Below are positions 53,777 to 62,946 of a DNA stretch of 64,000 bases, piece after piece. Positions within the stretch are counted from its first letter, which is position 1. The number at the start of each line of letters is the position of its first letter. The DNA lies in NCBI RefSeq assembly GCF_002954705.1, contig NZ_MSCO01000001.1, positions 2,154,865 to 2,218,864 of the forward strand. The letters run 5' to 3'. Made by a program: the position numbers and the translations under genes. The notes below the pieces were generated by a model, which saw only the letters and a list, made by a program, of their open reading frames with translations, did not search any database and was not told where the DNA came from. This DNA comes from Aliivibrio sifiae (GTDB taxonomy: Bacteria > Pseudomonadota > Gammaproteobacteria > Enterobacterales > Vibrionaceae).

Positions 53777-54700
53777 ATGGCTAAAGACTTGTTTTCTAAT
53801 TTAGACCTTAATCTTTTAAGGACTTTTATTATTCTGCATCAAGAACGAAATATGCGTAAGGCCTCTGAACGCTTATTTGTCTCTCAACCAGCAATCAGTA
53901 AAGCCCTACAACGTCTACGTGATCACTTTGGTGATGAATTATTTGTAAAAACACATCATGGCCTTCGTGCTACTGAATATGCGAATCAATTAGCAGAAAG
54001 CATCTCCCCAATACTTGATGAATTATCGTCAACATTAAATGAAAGTAATGAATTTAATCCACAAGAGCTCGATGGCGTAATTAAGATCGCTTTATCTCCT
54101 TTTCTTTTAAGCGCCATTGCCAATAGCTTATTTCAAGCAATTAGAACTGAAGCACCTAACGTTCAAGTGCAATTATTAAATTGGTCTAAATCCACAATGA
54201 CCGATATCATTAATAACGAAGTTCAATTAGGAGTTAATTATGAAATTAGCCACGCTCCGAAAGAATTAATCCAAAAAGCTATAGCTCAAGACCGTTTTAC
54301 TGGTTATATACGAAAAGACCATCCTTATAAAGGTAACAATATTGAAGTGAAAGATGGTGTAAATTTCGAACTAGCAACAGTAATTGCTGTTGATTGGAAC
54401 TCTCACCAATCTTTAGCAGAAAAGATATTAAAGATAAGAGGATACGAAGCAAATATTGGCTTTAGATCTGAATTACCTTCAGCTGTTATTGATGTAGTTA
54501 ATAACTCTGACATGCTATTCCCTGCATCTAAGTTTTTAGAAATAGAACATAACCACCAATTACGAAGCCTTAAAATTCTTTTTGATAATCAAGACATTAA
54601 CCCTAAAGTCTGCGCTTATTACCACCATAAAAATCGTAATAACCATACGATGCTATGGTTAAAAAACATTCTTCAATCCTTACTTATTGATAACCAATAG
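53777..54700 (+). CDS. LysR-family regulator, paralogue 2
   Basis: A 307-residue LTTR; MAKDLFSNLDLNLLRTFIIL and MRKASERLFVSQPAISKALQ are almost identical to paralogue 1, whereas the effector domain (from about residue 90) is divergent although it keeps landmarks such as NIGFRSELPSAVIDVV. AAAGGAG lies eight bases before ATG. It stands between the YadA-like gene and a small barrel gene. Duplication followed by effector-domain divergence is inferred. Confidence 0.9.
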   Translation: MAKDLFSNLDLNLLRTFIILHQERNMRKASERLFVSQPAISKALQRLRDHFGDELFVKTHHGLRATEYANQLAESISPILDELSSTLNESNEFNPQELDGVIKIALSPFLLSAIANSLFQAIRTEAPNVQVQLLNWSKSTMTDIINNEVQLGVNYEISHAPKELIQKAIAQDRFTGYIRKDHPYKGNNIEVKDGVNFELATVIAVDWNSHQSLAEKILKIRGYEANIGFRSELPSAVIDVVNNSDMLFPASKFLEIEHNHQLRSLKILFDNQDINPKVCAYYHHKNRNNHTMLWLKNILQSLLIDNQ

Positions 54701-54741
54701 TTATTAGGTCAATTAACCTCAATCATTAATAACTCAAGATT

Positions 54742-54778
54742 AAAGCCTCTATTCTTTTAAGGGATTGGAGGCTTTTTT
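54742..54778 (+). terminator. Terminator after LysR paralogue 2
   Basis: AAGCCTC and GAGGCTT pair across an 18-base loop and are followed by TTTTTTG. Confidence 0.75.
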
Positions 54779-54841
54779 GTACATTTCATATACTTCTCTC
54801 ATCGGCTAGGAACGTGACTCATAACAATAGGTAGGGTAATT

Positions 54842-54973
54842 ATGATTCTTCTTATCATGCTAATAATCCAATTTCTTTTTCTAACCCTTTGTATCAAAGC
54901 AATGATAAATGACTCTGAGTGCATTAATTACTCATTAATAAGTTTTGGTTATGAGCAAGATAAATACATGTGA
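54842..54973 (+). CDS. Possible small membrane protein, 43 residues
   Basis: ATG 54842 is preceded by TAGGTAGGG with a five-base gap, a good ribosome site, and the frame ends with TGA 54971-54973. The product has one hydrophobic helix at the N-terminus (MILLIMLIIQFLFLTLCIKA) and a short polar tail ending YEQDKYM. It lies between a terminator and a barrel gene. Not recognised; coding status rests on the ribosome site and on composition. Confidence 0.4.
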   Translation: MILLIMLIIQFLFLTLCIKAMINDSECINYSLISFGYEQDKYM

Positions 54974-55076
54974 TTAGTGACTTACTGTATTTCTTATTAC
55001 TATCTCCTCATCAAAACAATTAAAGATAAAACAAAGCACGGATGCTTTTTTAAACTATTATGAGAGAGTATCCATT

Positions 55077-55571
55077 ATGAAAAAATCACACCTAGTTCTT
55101 GCTATCGCAACTCTATTTAGCGCAAACACTTTTGCTAATGACTTCCACCTTTCTCCTGAAATTAAAATCGGCCCTTACGGCGGCTTTGGTATTCAAGCAG
55201 GTGTCACTGACGCACTTGGCTTTGATGCGGCATTTATCAGTTATGGACGTACGGTTTATAGCAGCTCTATGTATGATGAAACTATCGACTCATATCGCTT
55301 TGGTGTTCAGCACATGTTTGGTGCTGCAAAAATTCATGGTATGCAACTTGAGGCTGGTATTGCAAATTATGATGGAAAGAAAACAAAAAGTGGTAACACA
55401 ACAAAAGAAAGTGCACTCGGTTCTAGTATTGGTGCCTCTTATGTTTTCCAAGCTACTGATAATTTAGGGCTCAGAGCAGGAGTTGATTTGAATTACTTCC
55501 CAATGAGCGACACTTATATTCCTTATGATTTATCAACTAACTTCAATATTGGTATGACATTCACTTTTTAA
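55077..55571 (+). CDS. Small outer-membrane beta-barrel protein
   Basis: A 164-residue product with signal peptide (MKKSHLVLAIATLFSANTFA) and alternating strands (IGPYGGFGIQAGVTDALGF, SYRFGVQHMFGAAKIHGMQL, LGSSIGASYVFQATDNLGLR), ending in Phe (IGMTFTF). It is the size of an eight-strand barrel. Function unknown. A 122-codon overlapping ORF in another frame is a shadow. GAGAG lies 13 bases before the ATG. Confidence 0.78.
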   Translation: MKKSHLVLAIATLFSANTFANDFHLSPEIKIGPYGGFGIQAGVTDALGFDAAFISYGRTVYSSSMYDETIDSYRFGVQHMFGAAKIHGMQLEAGIANYDGKKTKSGNTTKESALGSSIGASYVFQATDNLGLRAGVDLNYFPMSDTYIPYDLSTNFNIGMTFTF

Positions 55572-55572
55572 G

Positions 55573-55745
55573 TAATACCATTCTAGATAAGTAGTTGTTC
55601 AGATAATTGCGTAGGAAAAATCGATTATAGCAAGGCATAAATTACAGTAACTAGTGGATCTAATTACAAAATTTATAACACTGATATAATCGATTTTAAC
55701 AAGCAAGAATGATCAAATACTTATGTAGATTGGCATAATACCAAT
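55573..55745. repeat. Imperfect palindromic repeat, about 170 bp
   Basis: The left arm (about 55573-55655) and the reverse complement of the right arm (about 55662-55745) align along their whole length. Shared blocks include ATAAGTA-TTG-TCA, AAAATCGATTATA and ATAAATT-GTAA-TAG, with centre TGGATC. The unit would fold into one long hairpin and carries no ORF. It resembles MITE- or BIME-like dispersed repeats of Vibrio intergenic regions; copies elsewhere cannot be seen here. Confidence 0.7.
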
Positions 55746-55768
55746 TCAAATATGTAAATGACCAGATA

Positions 55769-55806
55769 CAAAAATGGCGCTGTTTATTTAAACAGCGCCA
55801 TTTTTA
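55769..55806. terminator. Bidirectional terminator between the barrel and VC2662-type genes
   Basis: AAAAATGGCGCTGTTT and AAACAGCGCCATTTTT form a perfect 16-pair stem with a four-base loop, serving both convergent genes. Confidence 0.9.
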
Positions 55807-55828
55807 TTTAATTAATTTTTAAATCAAA

Positions 55829-56389
55829 TTACATCGCAAAGTTCACGATAGGGAAACAAGGTAGAAAACCATTTTCCGCACAGTTGATCAGACCAACTTG
55901 AACACCTTTAATTTCAGATGTCATATTAAAGAAACCCACTTGAACGTGTGAATCGTTTGAAAGGTTTGCAACGCCAACATCAACCATTGTGTAGCCTTCA
56001 GAATAGTTAACTGCAGATAGGTTCGCACCTTTAACATTATTAGTAATGTTAACAAAACCTAAGTTAGCACCTAGATCTTCACCTTTGTGCCAGTTAAATA
56101 GGCCGAAAGATGCACCTGTCATATTGCCATTAACTTTGTTAGCACCGATAAATAGAGGGAAGTTAACACCGGTTAGGTTATCACTTTCTGACATACCAAG
56201 TGCAAAATCGACACCTGTTATATCACCCGTTTTACCATGAAGAGCTGCTAAACGTACGCCAGTTACTTCACTTGCCGCTGGTGCGTTAAAACCATTCAGA
56301 GATGAAAACATCACAGGAGTGCTGTCTGCCATAGCGAACGATGAAACCATAGATAACGCCGCGCAAGTACCAACTAAAATTTTCTTCAT
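55829..56389 (-). CDS. VC2662-family exported protein
   Basis: A 186-residue protein with signal peptide (MVSSFAMA) and a regular pattern of short strands: ITGVDFALG, LTGVNFPLF, MTGASFGLFN, LGANLGFVN, VKGANLSAVN, VDVGVANLSN, VQVGFFNM, IKGVQVGLIN. Each has Gly-x-(N/D/S/Q)-(F/L/V), giving a solenoid-like repeat of about 15-20 residues. It ends NGFLPCFPIVNFAM with two Cys (INCAENGFLPC). I recognise it as the Vibrionaceae VC2662 family, of unknown function. Confidence 0.8.
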   Translation of the reverse strand: MKKILVGTCAALSMVSSFAMADSTPVMFSSLNGFNAPAASEVTGVRLAALHGKTGDITGVDFALGMSESDNLTGVNFPLFIGANKVNGNMTGASFGLFNWHKGEDLGANLGFVNITNNVKGANLSAVNYSEGYTMVDVGVANLSNDSHVQVGFFNMTSEIKGVQVGLINCAENGFLPCFPIVNFAM

Positions 56390-56551
56390 AATATATTCCT
56401 TTATTACTATAATTTATGATTATTAAATGAATCTATTTTTGTATTATCAATCGCATAGTGAATGCAATAGCTCATAATATACTCATATTCATCAATAAAT
56501 ACAGCATAGTTCAAAAAGTTACTCTATGAGTATTATTTTTAAGTCAAATTG

Positions 56552-57250
56552 TTACTTGATCACATCATCAATGTTTTGATCACCAATATGACGTACGTCT
56601 TTACCTTTTACAAAGTAGATAATGTATTCACAAATATTCTGACAACGATCACCCACTCGCTCAATTGCACGAGCAGCCCACATCACTTTCATTACACTTG
56701 GAATTGAACTTGGGTCTTCCATCATATACGTCATAAGCTGGCGTACTACCGCTTCATATTCTGCATCGATTTTATCATCAAACTTATATGCCTCGGTTGC
56801 AGCTTTAACATCCATTCGGGCGTAAGCATCTAACACGGTATGCATCATTTTAACTGACTGGCGACCTAGTGACTCAAGAGAAACGAGTAAGGAGTGTTGT
56901 TTGTTGGTAAAGTTTTCTAATGAAACCTTAGCGATCTGAGATGCAACATCACCAATACGTTCTAGATCAGTAATTGTTTTAATGATTGCCATGACCAAAC
57001 GTAAATCACTTGCGGTGGGTTGTCGCTTAGCAATAATGCGCGTGCATGCTTCATCAATTGCAACCTCCATCGCGTTAACTTTATGATCTTCATGCATAAC
57101 ACGTTTTGCTAATTCAGCATCATGATTATGCAATGCTTCTAATGCATAGGTAAGTTGCTGTTCCACCATTCCTCCCATGGTTAATACATGAGTTCTAATG
57201 GCTTCAAGCTCGGTGTTAAATTGGCCTGAAATATGTCGACCAAGTTGCAT
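56552..57250 (-). CDS. phoU: Phosphate signalling regulator PhoU
   Basis: PhoU links the Pst transporter to PhoR and damps Pho activation when phosphate is ample. The 232-residue protein is two three-helix bundles; the metal-binding motif appears as [14 protein letters not shown] and as [16 protein letters not shown]. It is last in the pst block, 40 bp after pstB. Confidence 0.97.
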   Translation of the reverse strand: MQLGRHISGQFNTELEAIRTHVLTMGGMVEQQLTYALEALHNHDAELAKRVMHEDHKVNAMEVAIDEACTRIIAKRQPTASDLRLVMAIIKTITDLERIGDVASQIAKVSLENFTNKQHSLLVSLESLGRQSVKMMHTVLDAYARMDVKAATEAYKFDDKIDAEYEAVVRQLMTYMMEDPSSIPSVMKVMWAARAIERVGDRCQNICEYIIYFVKGKDVRHIGDQNIDDVIK

Positions 57251-57290
57251 GATATATCCTTATTTTATTAGTTGGCCTGCCATAGGTGAA

Positions 57291-58109
57291 TTACCCATAA
57301 CGGCCTGTGATGTAATCTTCTGTTTGTTTATGCACTGGAGAAGTAAAAATTGTATTTGCATTACCATATTCAACCAATTTACCTTGGTTGATAAACGCAG
57401 TATGATCACTTACACGCGCGGCTTGTTGCATATTATGAGTCACAATAACTACGGTATATTTGCTTTTTAATTCATAGATAAGTTCTTCAATCGTCAGCGT
57501 CGATATTGGATCCAATGCAGAGGTTGGCTCATCTAATAATAAGACCTCAGGCTCAATTGCAATGGCTCTAGCAATAACAAGACGCTGTTGCTGACCACCT
57601 GATAATCCAAACGCATTTTCATGCAAACGGTGTTTTACTTCATCCCATAAAGCTGCAGCTTTCAAGGCTTCTTCTACTGCTTCATCTAATATTCTCGCTT
57701 CTTTAATCCCTTGTAAACGTAAACCGTAAACTACGTTCTCATATATTGATTTAGGAAACGGATTTGGCCGTTGAAACACCATTCCAACACGACGACGTAG
57801 TGAAGGGATATCAGTATTTGGCTGATAAATATCATCACCAAACAGTTTTATTGACCCTCTGATTTTGCAGTTATCGACCAAATCATTCATTCGGTTAATG
57901 CAACGTAGTAACGTAGATTTACCACAACCAGATGGACCAATAAAAGCGGTCACCTGCCCTTTAGGAATACGCATATCGATATTAGATAATGCTGACGTTT
58001 TATCATAATGCAAACTGAGATTGTTAATCTCTATCGCTGTATTTTCATCCGATAGCTCGTTGACGTCTATTGACGATAAAAAAGAGAGGTCTGGTGATAA
58101 TGAATACAT
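57291..58109 (-). CDS. pstB: Phosphate ABC transporter ATPase
   Basis: PstB drives phosphate import by PstCA. ATG 58109 ([10 protein letters not shown]) follows the pstA stop by four bases and gives 272 residues; the longer TTG frame from 58163 lies inside pstA. Walker [15 protein letters not shown], the [16 protein letters not shown] signature, Walker [16 protein letters not shown] and the H-loop [10 protein letters not shown] are all there. Confidence 0.97.
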   Translation of the reverse strand: MYSLSPDLSFLSSIDVNELSDENTAIEINNLSLHYDKTSALSNIDMRIPKGQVTAFIGPSGCGKSTLLRCINRMNDLVDNCKIRGSIKLFGDDIYQPNTDIPSLRRRVGMVFQRPNPFPKSIYENVVYGLRLQGIKEARILDEAVEEALKAAALWDEVKHRLHENAFGLSGGQQQRLVIARAIAIEPEVLLLDEPTSALDPISTLTIEELIYELKSKYTVVIVTHNMQQAARVSDHTAFINQGKLVEYGNANTIFTSPVHKQTEDYITGRYG

Positions 58110-58113
58110 ATAG

Positions 58114-59637
58114 CTACAACTCCAATGTTCGATATTTCTCTCGTAAATTATTACGAATAGCAATGGCAGTTAAGTTTAATCCAATAATAACGGTAACTAA
58201 TAAAAATGCCGTAGCATAAACGATAGGACGAGCTGCTTCTACATTTGGACTTTGGAAACCTACATCATAAATATGATAACCAAGGTGCATGAATTTACGA
58301 TCTAAGTGTAAATAAGGCGCTACATTATCTACGGGTAAAGAAGGTGCCAGTTTAACGACACCAACCAGCATTAAAGGAGCAACCTCACCCGCCGCCCTTG
58401 CAACCGCTAAAATTAATCCGGTCATAATGGCAGGACTTGCCATAGGCAAAACGATTTTCCACAAGGTCTCAAATTGCGTAGCCCCTAGAGCTAATGAGCC
58501 ATGGCGAACAGAATTAGGTATACGACTTAATCCCTCTTCGGTTGCAACAATAACAACTGGAAGTGTTAAAATCGCGAGAGTTAACGCTGACCACAATAAA
58601 CCAGGCGTTCCAAACGTTGGTGTTGGTAACTCATTTGAATAAAAAAGTTGATCAAGCGTTCCACCCACCACATACACAAAGAAGCCTAAACCAAACACTC
58701 CATATACAATAGATGGTACACCTGCGAGATTTATCACTGCAATTCGAACTAATCTTGTCAGCATATTTGGCTTTGCGTATTCATGTAGATAAATAGCGGC
58801 AATGACCCCTAATGGCATCACTATGACCGACATTAAAAGCACTAATAAAATAGTACCAAAAATAGCTGGAAAGACGCCGCCTTCTGAATTTGCTTCTCTT
58901 GGATTATCTGACACAAAGTCATACAACTCCCCAACCCAATGCATCGTTTTTTCTTTTAAAGACATCGCATTAGGAAACCAAATATCAACCACATTATCGC
59001 TACTTAATTTGTACTTTTCACCCTGACTATCTTGCAAAATCAAGTAACTATGACTGAGTTGATTAACAATCGTTTCAGCTTGTTCATTTAATTCTGTTTC
59101 GCGTTTTTTACTTTCATCGCTTAATAATCCTGAATTTGGTAAGGCATCAAGTAATCGATATAACTTACGTTGCTCTTGCTCTAGCAGATCTATTTTGGCT
59201 TTTTCACTACGCACCCATGCTTCAACTTGCAATCGAGTTAATTCAAGACCGCTCGAGGTTTCAATAATAGTACCGAAATATTTACCATTTTGAAGTCTAT
59301 CTACCACAGCTAAATCAACAGGCTGACTTACCGATTTAATTTTGTCTTTATCAATATTAATAAAATCAAAACCATTAATATCTCGATTGCCGACTTTGAT
59401 AACTAGTCGTTCTTTTTTCTCAGTATTAGTATCATGCAGTTTTTCTACATCATAAAGTTGCCCAACAATAACTTTACCATCAATCGTATGCCATTCTTGC
59501 AATGGGGTTGGCCAAAAATAGGAAAGCCCTTTCCAACCAATCAATAATAGAATGCCAAGAACAGCGATCATGCTGATACTTACAGAACCTGCCGTCAACC
59601 ATATCCAAGGAGATCCTGATTTAATCCAATGTTTCAT
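58114..59637 (-). CDS. pstA: Phosphate ABC transporter permease, long form
   Basis: A permease of 507 residues, about 200 more than E. coli PstA. The extra part lies between the first membrane helix (about 15-36) and the core permease (from about 240). It is extracytoplasmic, with a charged helix ([20 protein letters not shown]). The core carries the EAA loop ([20 protein letters not shown]). Long PstA/PstC pairs are usual in Vibrionaceae and relatives. It follows pstC by 23 bp. Confidence 0.93.
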   Translation of the reverse strand: MKHWIKSGSPWIWLTAGSVSISMIAVLGILLLIGWKGLSYFWPTPLQEWHTIDGKVIVGQLYDVEKLHDTNTEKKERLVIKVGNRDINGFDFINIDKDKIKSVSQPVDLAVVDRLQNGKYFGTIIETSSGLELTRLQVEAWVRSEKAKIDLLEQEQRKLYRLLDALPNSGLLSDESKKRETELNEQAETIVNQLSHSYLILQDSQGEKYKLSSDNVVDIWFPNAMSLKEKTMHWVGELYDFVSDNPREANSEGGVFPAIFGTILLVLLMSVIVMPLGVIAAIYLHEYAKPNMLTRLVRIAVINLAGVPSIVYGVFGLGFFVYVVGGTLDQLFYSNELPTPTFGTPGLLWSALTLAILTLPVVIVATEEGLSRIPNSVRHGSLALGATQFETLWKIVLPMASPAIMTGLILAVARAAGEVAPLMLVGVVKLAPSLPVDNVAPYLHLDRKFMHLGYHIYDVGFQSPNVEAARPIVYATAFLLVTVIIGLNLTAIAIRNNLREKYRTLEL

Positions 59638-59660
59638 TATTCACCGTCATATCGACCAAC

Positions 59661-61874
59661 CTATAAACTGCGGTACTTTTCACGTAGCCCTTGGCGTATC
59701 CATTCTGCCAATGAGTTAACGAAAAAGGTAAAAACAAATAATAAAAAAGCGGCTAAGAAAAGCATTCTAAAGTGTGTACTGCCCATTTCTGATTCTGGCA
59801 TTTCAATCGCAATATTTGCAGCCAGAGTTCGCATCCCTTCTAAAATATTGCCATCCATAATTGGGGTGTTACCGGTTGCCATTAATACAATCATTGTTTC
59901 GCCTACGGCACGTCCTAATCCCATCATCACCGCAGAAAAAATACCAGGGCTTGCGGTCAACAAAACCACTTTAGTTAAGGTTTGCCACTGTGTCGCTCCC
60001 AACGCTAATGAACCTTCAGATAAATGTTTAGGTACTGAAAAAATCGCATCTTCAGCAATAGTATAAATAGTTGGAATAATGGCGGCTCCCATTGCTATCC
60101 CAACCACCAATGCATTGCGTTGATCGTAACCAAGCCCCCTATCACCAAGGTAGTGTCGTAAATCACCATCAAATAGCCAACTTTCAATCAAATAACCATA
60201 TTGAAAAGTAAGATACCCTATCCCAATTAGTGCAGGAATAAGTAAAATGGCATGTTGACCTCTAGGTAATTTCCTCATGATATGAGCAGGTAATATGTGC
60301 CAAATAAACGCAATAATAATCATACTCAAAGGGAAAAACACAAATAAACTAAAGACAGCAACTAAATTATTTTCAACAATGGGAGCAAGCCAAATACCCG
60401 CTAATAAGCCAATAATCACGGTCGGTAATGCTTCCATTATTTCGATGGTCGGTTTGACGTAACGACGAACATTGGCAGACATAAAATACGCTGTATAAAT
60501 TGCACTACCAATGGCTATCGGACCTGCAAAAATTAAAGCATAAAAGGCTGCTTTAAGTGTTCCAAATGCCAGTGGCATTAAACTGAATTTAGATTCAAAG
60601 TCATCGTTAGCAGCGGTTGATTGCCAAATGTAAGCTGGTTCTGGGTATCCTTCATACCATATTTGTCCAAAGACAGATTGCACACTGACTTCTGGATGAG
60701 GATTTGTTACTTCAAAGCATTCCCATCCTTTTGGAGTAAGAACAATAAGCTTTTCTGCATTCGGTGGTTGAGTAACGGCAAGTACATCATCATTAAATAG
60801 GTGCTGGCGATAGAGTGTTTTTTCTGTGGTTGTATGAATAAGTGATAGATTCCCTTTTTCATCAATAACACTTACTCCTTTTCGATATACTTCTGGTGAT
60901 AACTGAGAGATTGGCGCTCCAAAATCAAAAGTACGGATCAGCGTTAATCTGCGTTTTTCATCATTTATCGTATCAAACCATTGGGACAATGTGCCATTTT
61001 CAAACTGAACCAAAACAGAGTGTGCACCTGATAATAATGTCAGTTTTTGTGCTGATTTTTTTAACGGAATACGTTCACGTAAATTAGCTTGGTGATCTTT
61101 TAGCGTCCACACTTGAAGTTCATGCTGATACAACAAATACAAAAAATCATTATTAGGTGTTATCACCATTGAAAGTAATACATCAATTTTATCTAAGCCA
61201 GCTTGTTCAAATGTGATTGGTACTGCTTTCCATACGGTTTCTCCCGTCATCTGGTTAACCACACTATCAAGCTCTACACCCAATAAACGCTCATCTTGTG
61301 TTTTAGCTAAAATAACCCCTTCAGTTGCAGTTAAGCTTAATGCCAATTGGGTTAATGCTTGCTGCTTTTCATCAACTTTAATCACAGGGAATGGCGCAAA
61401 CTTTTCAACCAGAGGAATAAGCTGGCGATTACCTTTTGAATAATTTGTTTGAAACCCAATTTGGGCAAACTGAACCCGTCCTTTATCATCACCAAACGCA
61501 AACCAGTCTTGGCTTTCAATCGTTGAAGTAAAGGCCGTCGCATTTTTAATGATCTGCTGCTCGCTCACTAATTTTTTATTAATGAGATCAATAAACTCAA
61601 CACGTCCAGTATCATCAATCCGATACGCCATTTTCCCTTGCTCATCGGATCCTATTGCTAACGTATTATCATGGTAAGAAACGTTATATTGAGAGAGAGG
61701 TTCAACACTCACGGATGTAAAAATAGGAGCAATAACCGCTAATAAATAAAAACAAATAAGCATAAGGGCTGCGATGATCCCTACGCCACTGGATTTCACC
61801 CACACACGCATAATCAGATCAACAACACGACGTTGTTTATCTCGAACTCTCTGATTAGGTTTGGCGTATGCCAT
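59661..61874 (-). CDS. pstC: Phosphate ABC transporter permease, long form with beta-rich domain
   Basis: A 737-residue permease. After an N-terminal membrane helix (about 30-50) come about 370 residues of periplasmic, beta-rich sequence with propeller-like repeats (YNVSYHDNTLAIGSDEQG, DWFAFGDDKGRVQFA, NDFLYLLYQHELQVW, SVIDEKGNLSLIHT). The core permease follows from about 445, with the EAA loop [21 protein letters not shown]. coli PstC is only about 320 residues. The domain could sense phosphate or contact PstS; that is inference. A Pho box lies just upstream. Confidence 0.92.
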   Translation of the reverse strand: MAYAKPNQRVRDKQRRVVDLIMRVWVKSSGVGIIAALMLICFYLLAVIAPIFTSVSVEPLSQYNVSYHDNTLAIGSDEQGKMAYRIDDTGRVEFIDLINKKLVSEQQIIKNATAFTSTIESQDWFAFGDDKGRVQFAQIGFQTNYSKGNRQLIPLVEKFAPFPVIKVDEKQQALTQLALSLTATEGVILAKTQDERLLGVELDSVVNQMTGETVWKAVPITFEQAGLDKIDVLLSMVITPNNDFLYLLYQHELQVWTLKDHQANLRERIPLKKSAQKLTLLSGAHSVLVQFENGTLSQWFDTINDEKRRLTLIRTFDFGAPISQLSPEVYRKGVSVIDEKGNLSLIHTTTEKTLYRQHLFNDDVLAVTQPPNAEKLIVLTPKGWECFEVTNPHPEVSVQSVFGQIWYEGYPEPAYIWQSTAANDDFESKFSLMPLAFGTLKAAFYALIFAGPIAIGSAIYTAYFMSANVRRYVKPTIEIMEALPTVIIGLLAGIWLAPIVENNLVAVFSLFVFFPLSMIIIAFIWHILPAHIMRKLPRGQHAILLIPALIGIGYLTFQYGYLIESWLFDGDLRHYLGDRGLGYDQRNALVVGIAMGAAIIPTIYTIAEDAIFSVPKHLSEGSLALGATQWQTLTKVVLLTASPGIFSAVMMGLGRAVGETMIVLMATGNTPIMDGNILEGMRTLAANIAIEMPESEMGSTHFRMLFLAAFLLFVFTFFVNSLAEWIRQGLREKYRSL

Positions 61875-61921
61875 GATGGGTTAACCTCTGTACTTAATTA
61901 TTGATAATCGTTTTATATTTC

Positions 61922-61948
61922 ATTATATGAGTGACACTATAATGACAG
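61922..61948 (-). promoter_or_regulatory. Pho box and promoter before pstC
   Basis: On the minus strand CTGTCAT-TATA-GTGTCAC (61948 to 61931) matches the PhoB box (two seven-base repeats, four-base spacer) with one mismatch in the second repeat. An 11-base-periodic TTACACT lies just before it. TATAAT follows at 61922-61927, but only three bases away; TATAAA at 61912-61917 is 13 away, closer to the usual ten. It likely drives pstCAB-phoU. Confidence 0.7.
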
Positions 61949-61949
61949 T

Positions 61950-62939
61950 TTAGTGTAAATCTAATTTGGATAATTCTTGTAAAACAAACCGCTCAGATAG
62001 TGCAATGTACCCGTCTTGCTCTACTCTTTTTTGTCCATTAGCAGAAAGCATATAACGAATAAACTCGGCTTCCAGAGGCTTAAGCTTTGCTGTTGGCGGC
62101 TTATTTATGTAGATATATAAGAAACGAGCTAAGGGATATTTACCACTCGTTATATTATCCGTTGTCGGCTCAATGTAATCAGTCCCTTCTTTACTGATAG
62201 ACAATAATTTAACTCCCGACATTTGATAACCAACGCCAGAATAACCAATACCATTAACAGAAGCAGAAATACCTTGAACTACAGAGGCTGAGCCCGGTTG
62301 TTCATTAACATTGACCTTAAAATCTCCATCACACAATGCATTATTTTTAAAATAACCATAAGTACCAGAAACTGAATTACGACCAAACAGTTGAATTTGA
62401 TGTGTAGCCCAACGAGCTTTGATTCCTAAGTCTTCCCAACGATTTATTGGTTTTAATGCACCACAGCGTAATGTGGCTGAAAATATGGCATCAAGTTGAA
62501 TAAAATCTAACCCTTTAATTGGGTTATCCTGATGAACAAAAATTCCGAGGGCATCAATAGCGACTCGGATTTCAGTAGGTGGGTAACCAAATTGTCTTTC
62601 AAAAGCGGCTTTTTCACTTTGCCGCATTTTTCGACTCATGGGGCCAAACTGTGCTGTACTTTCAATTAATGCTGGAGGAGCTGTAGAAGAACCTGATGCT
62701 TGAATTTGAATATTAACTCGGGGATAGATCCGTTGAAAGTCTTCCGCCCAAAGTGTCATCATATTTGCGAGAGTATCAGAGCCGATGGAAGATAAATTGC
62801 CAGAGATACCAGATACACGCTCATAATGAGCTAACTTCCCATCGTAGGCCAAACCACTTTGAGCAATGCACAGCCAAAGAAATCCCACAGGAAAAAACAC
62901 CCGAGACCATCTTTGTATTTTACTATGCATGTTATTCAT
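61950..62939 (-). CDS. pstS: PstS-type phosphate-binding protein
   Basis: A 329-residue periplasmic protein with signal peptide (FFPVGFLWLCIAQSGLA). The phosphate loop is seen in SSIGSDTLANMMTLWAEDF and QIQASGSSTAPPALIE; FGRNSVSGTYGYFKNNALC and a GIGYSGVGYQ segment complete the PBP fold. It starts seven bases after phoR ends, so it shares the phoBR transcript, with the Pho box for the permeases downstream of it. Confidence 0.9.
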   Translation of the reverse strand: MNNMHSKIQRWSRVFFPVGFLWLCIAQSGLAYDGKLAHYERVSGISGNLSSIGSDTLANMMTLWAEDFQRIYPRVNIQIQASGSSTAPPALIESTAQFGPMSRKMRQSEKAAFERQFGYPPTEIRVAIDALGIFVHQDNPIKGLDFIQLDAIFSATLRCGALKPINRWEDLGIKARWATHQIQLFGRNSVSGTYGYFKNNALCDGDFKVNVNEQPGSASVVQGISASVNGIGYSGVGYQMSGVKLLSISKEGTDYIEPTTDNITSGKYPLARFLYIYINKPPTAKLKPLEAEFIRYMLSANGQKRVEQDGYIALSERFVLQELSKLDLH

Positions 62940-62946
62940 TATGTCC

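Noticed and set aside
55099-55467. 122-codon ORF overlapping the small barrel gene
   Set aside because: The barrel frame has a signal peptide, amphipathic strands and terminal Phe; the overlapping frame looks like a shadow without a ribosome site.
57291-58163. Longer PstB beginning at 58163
   Set aside because: The extra 18 residues lie within pstA; ATG 58109 fits the spacing and family length.
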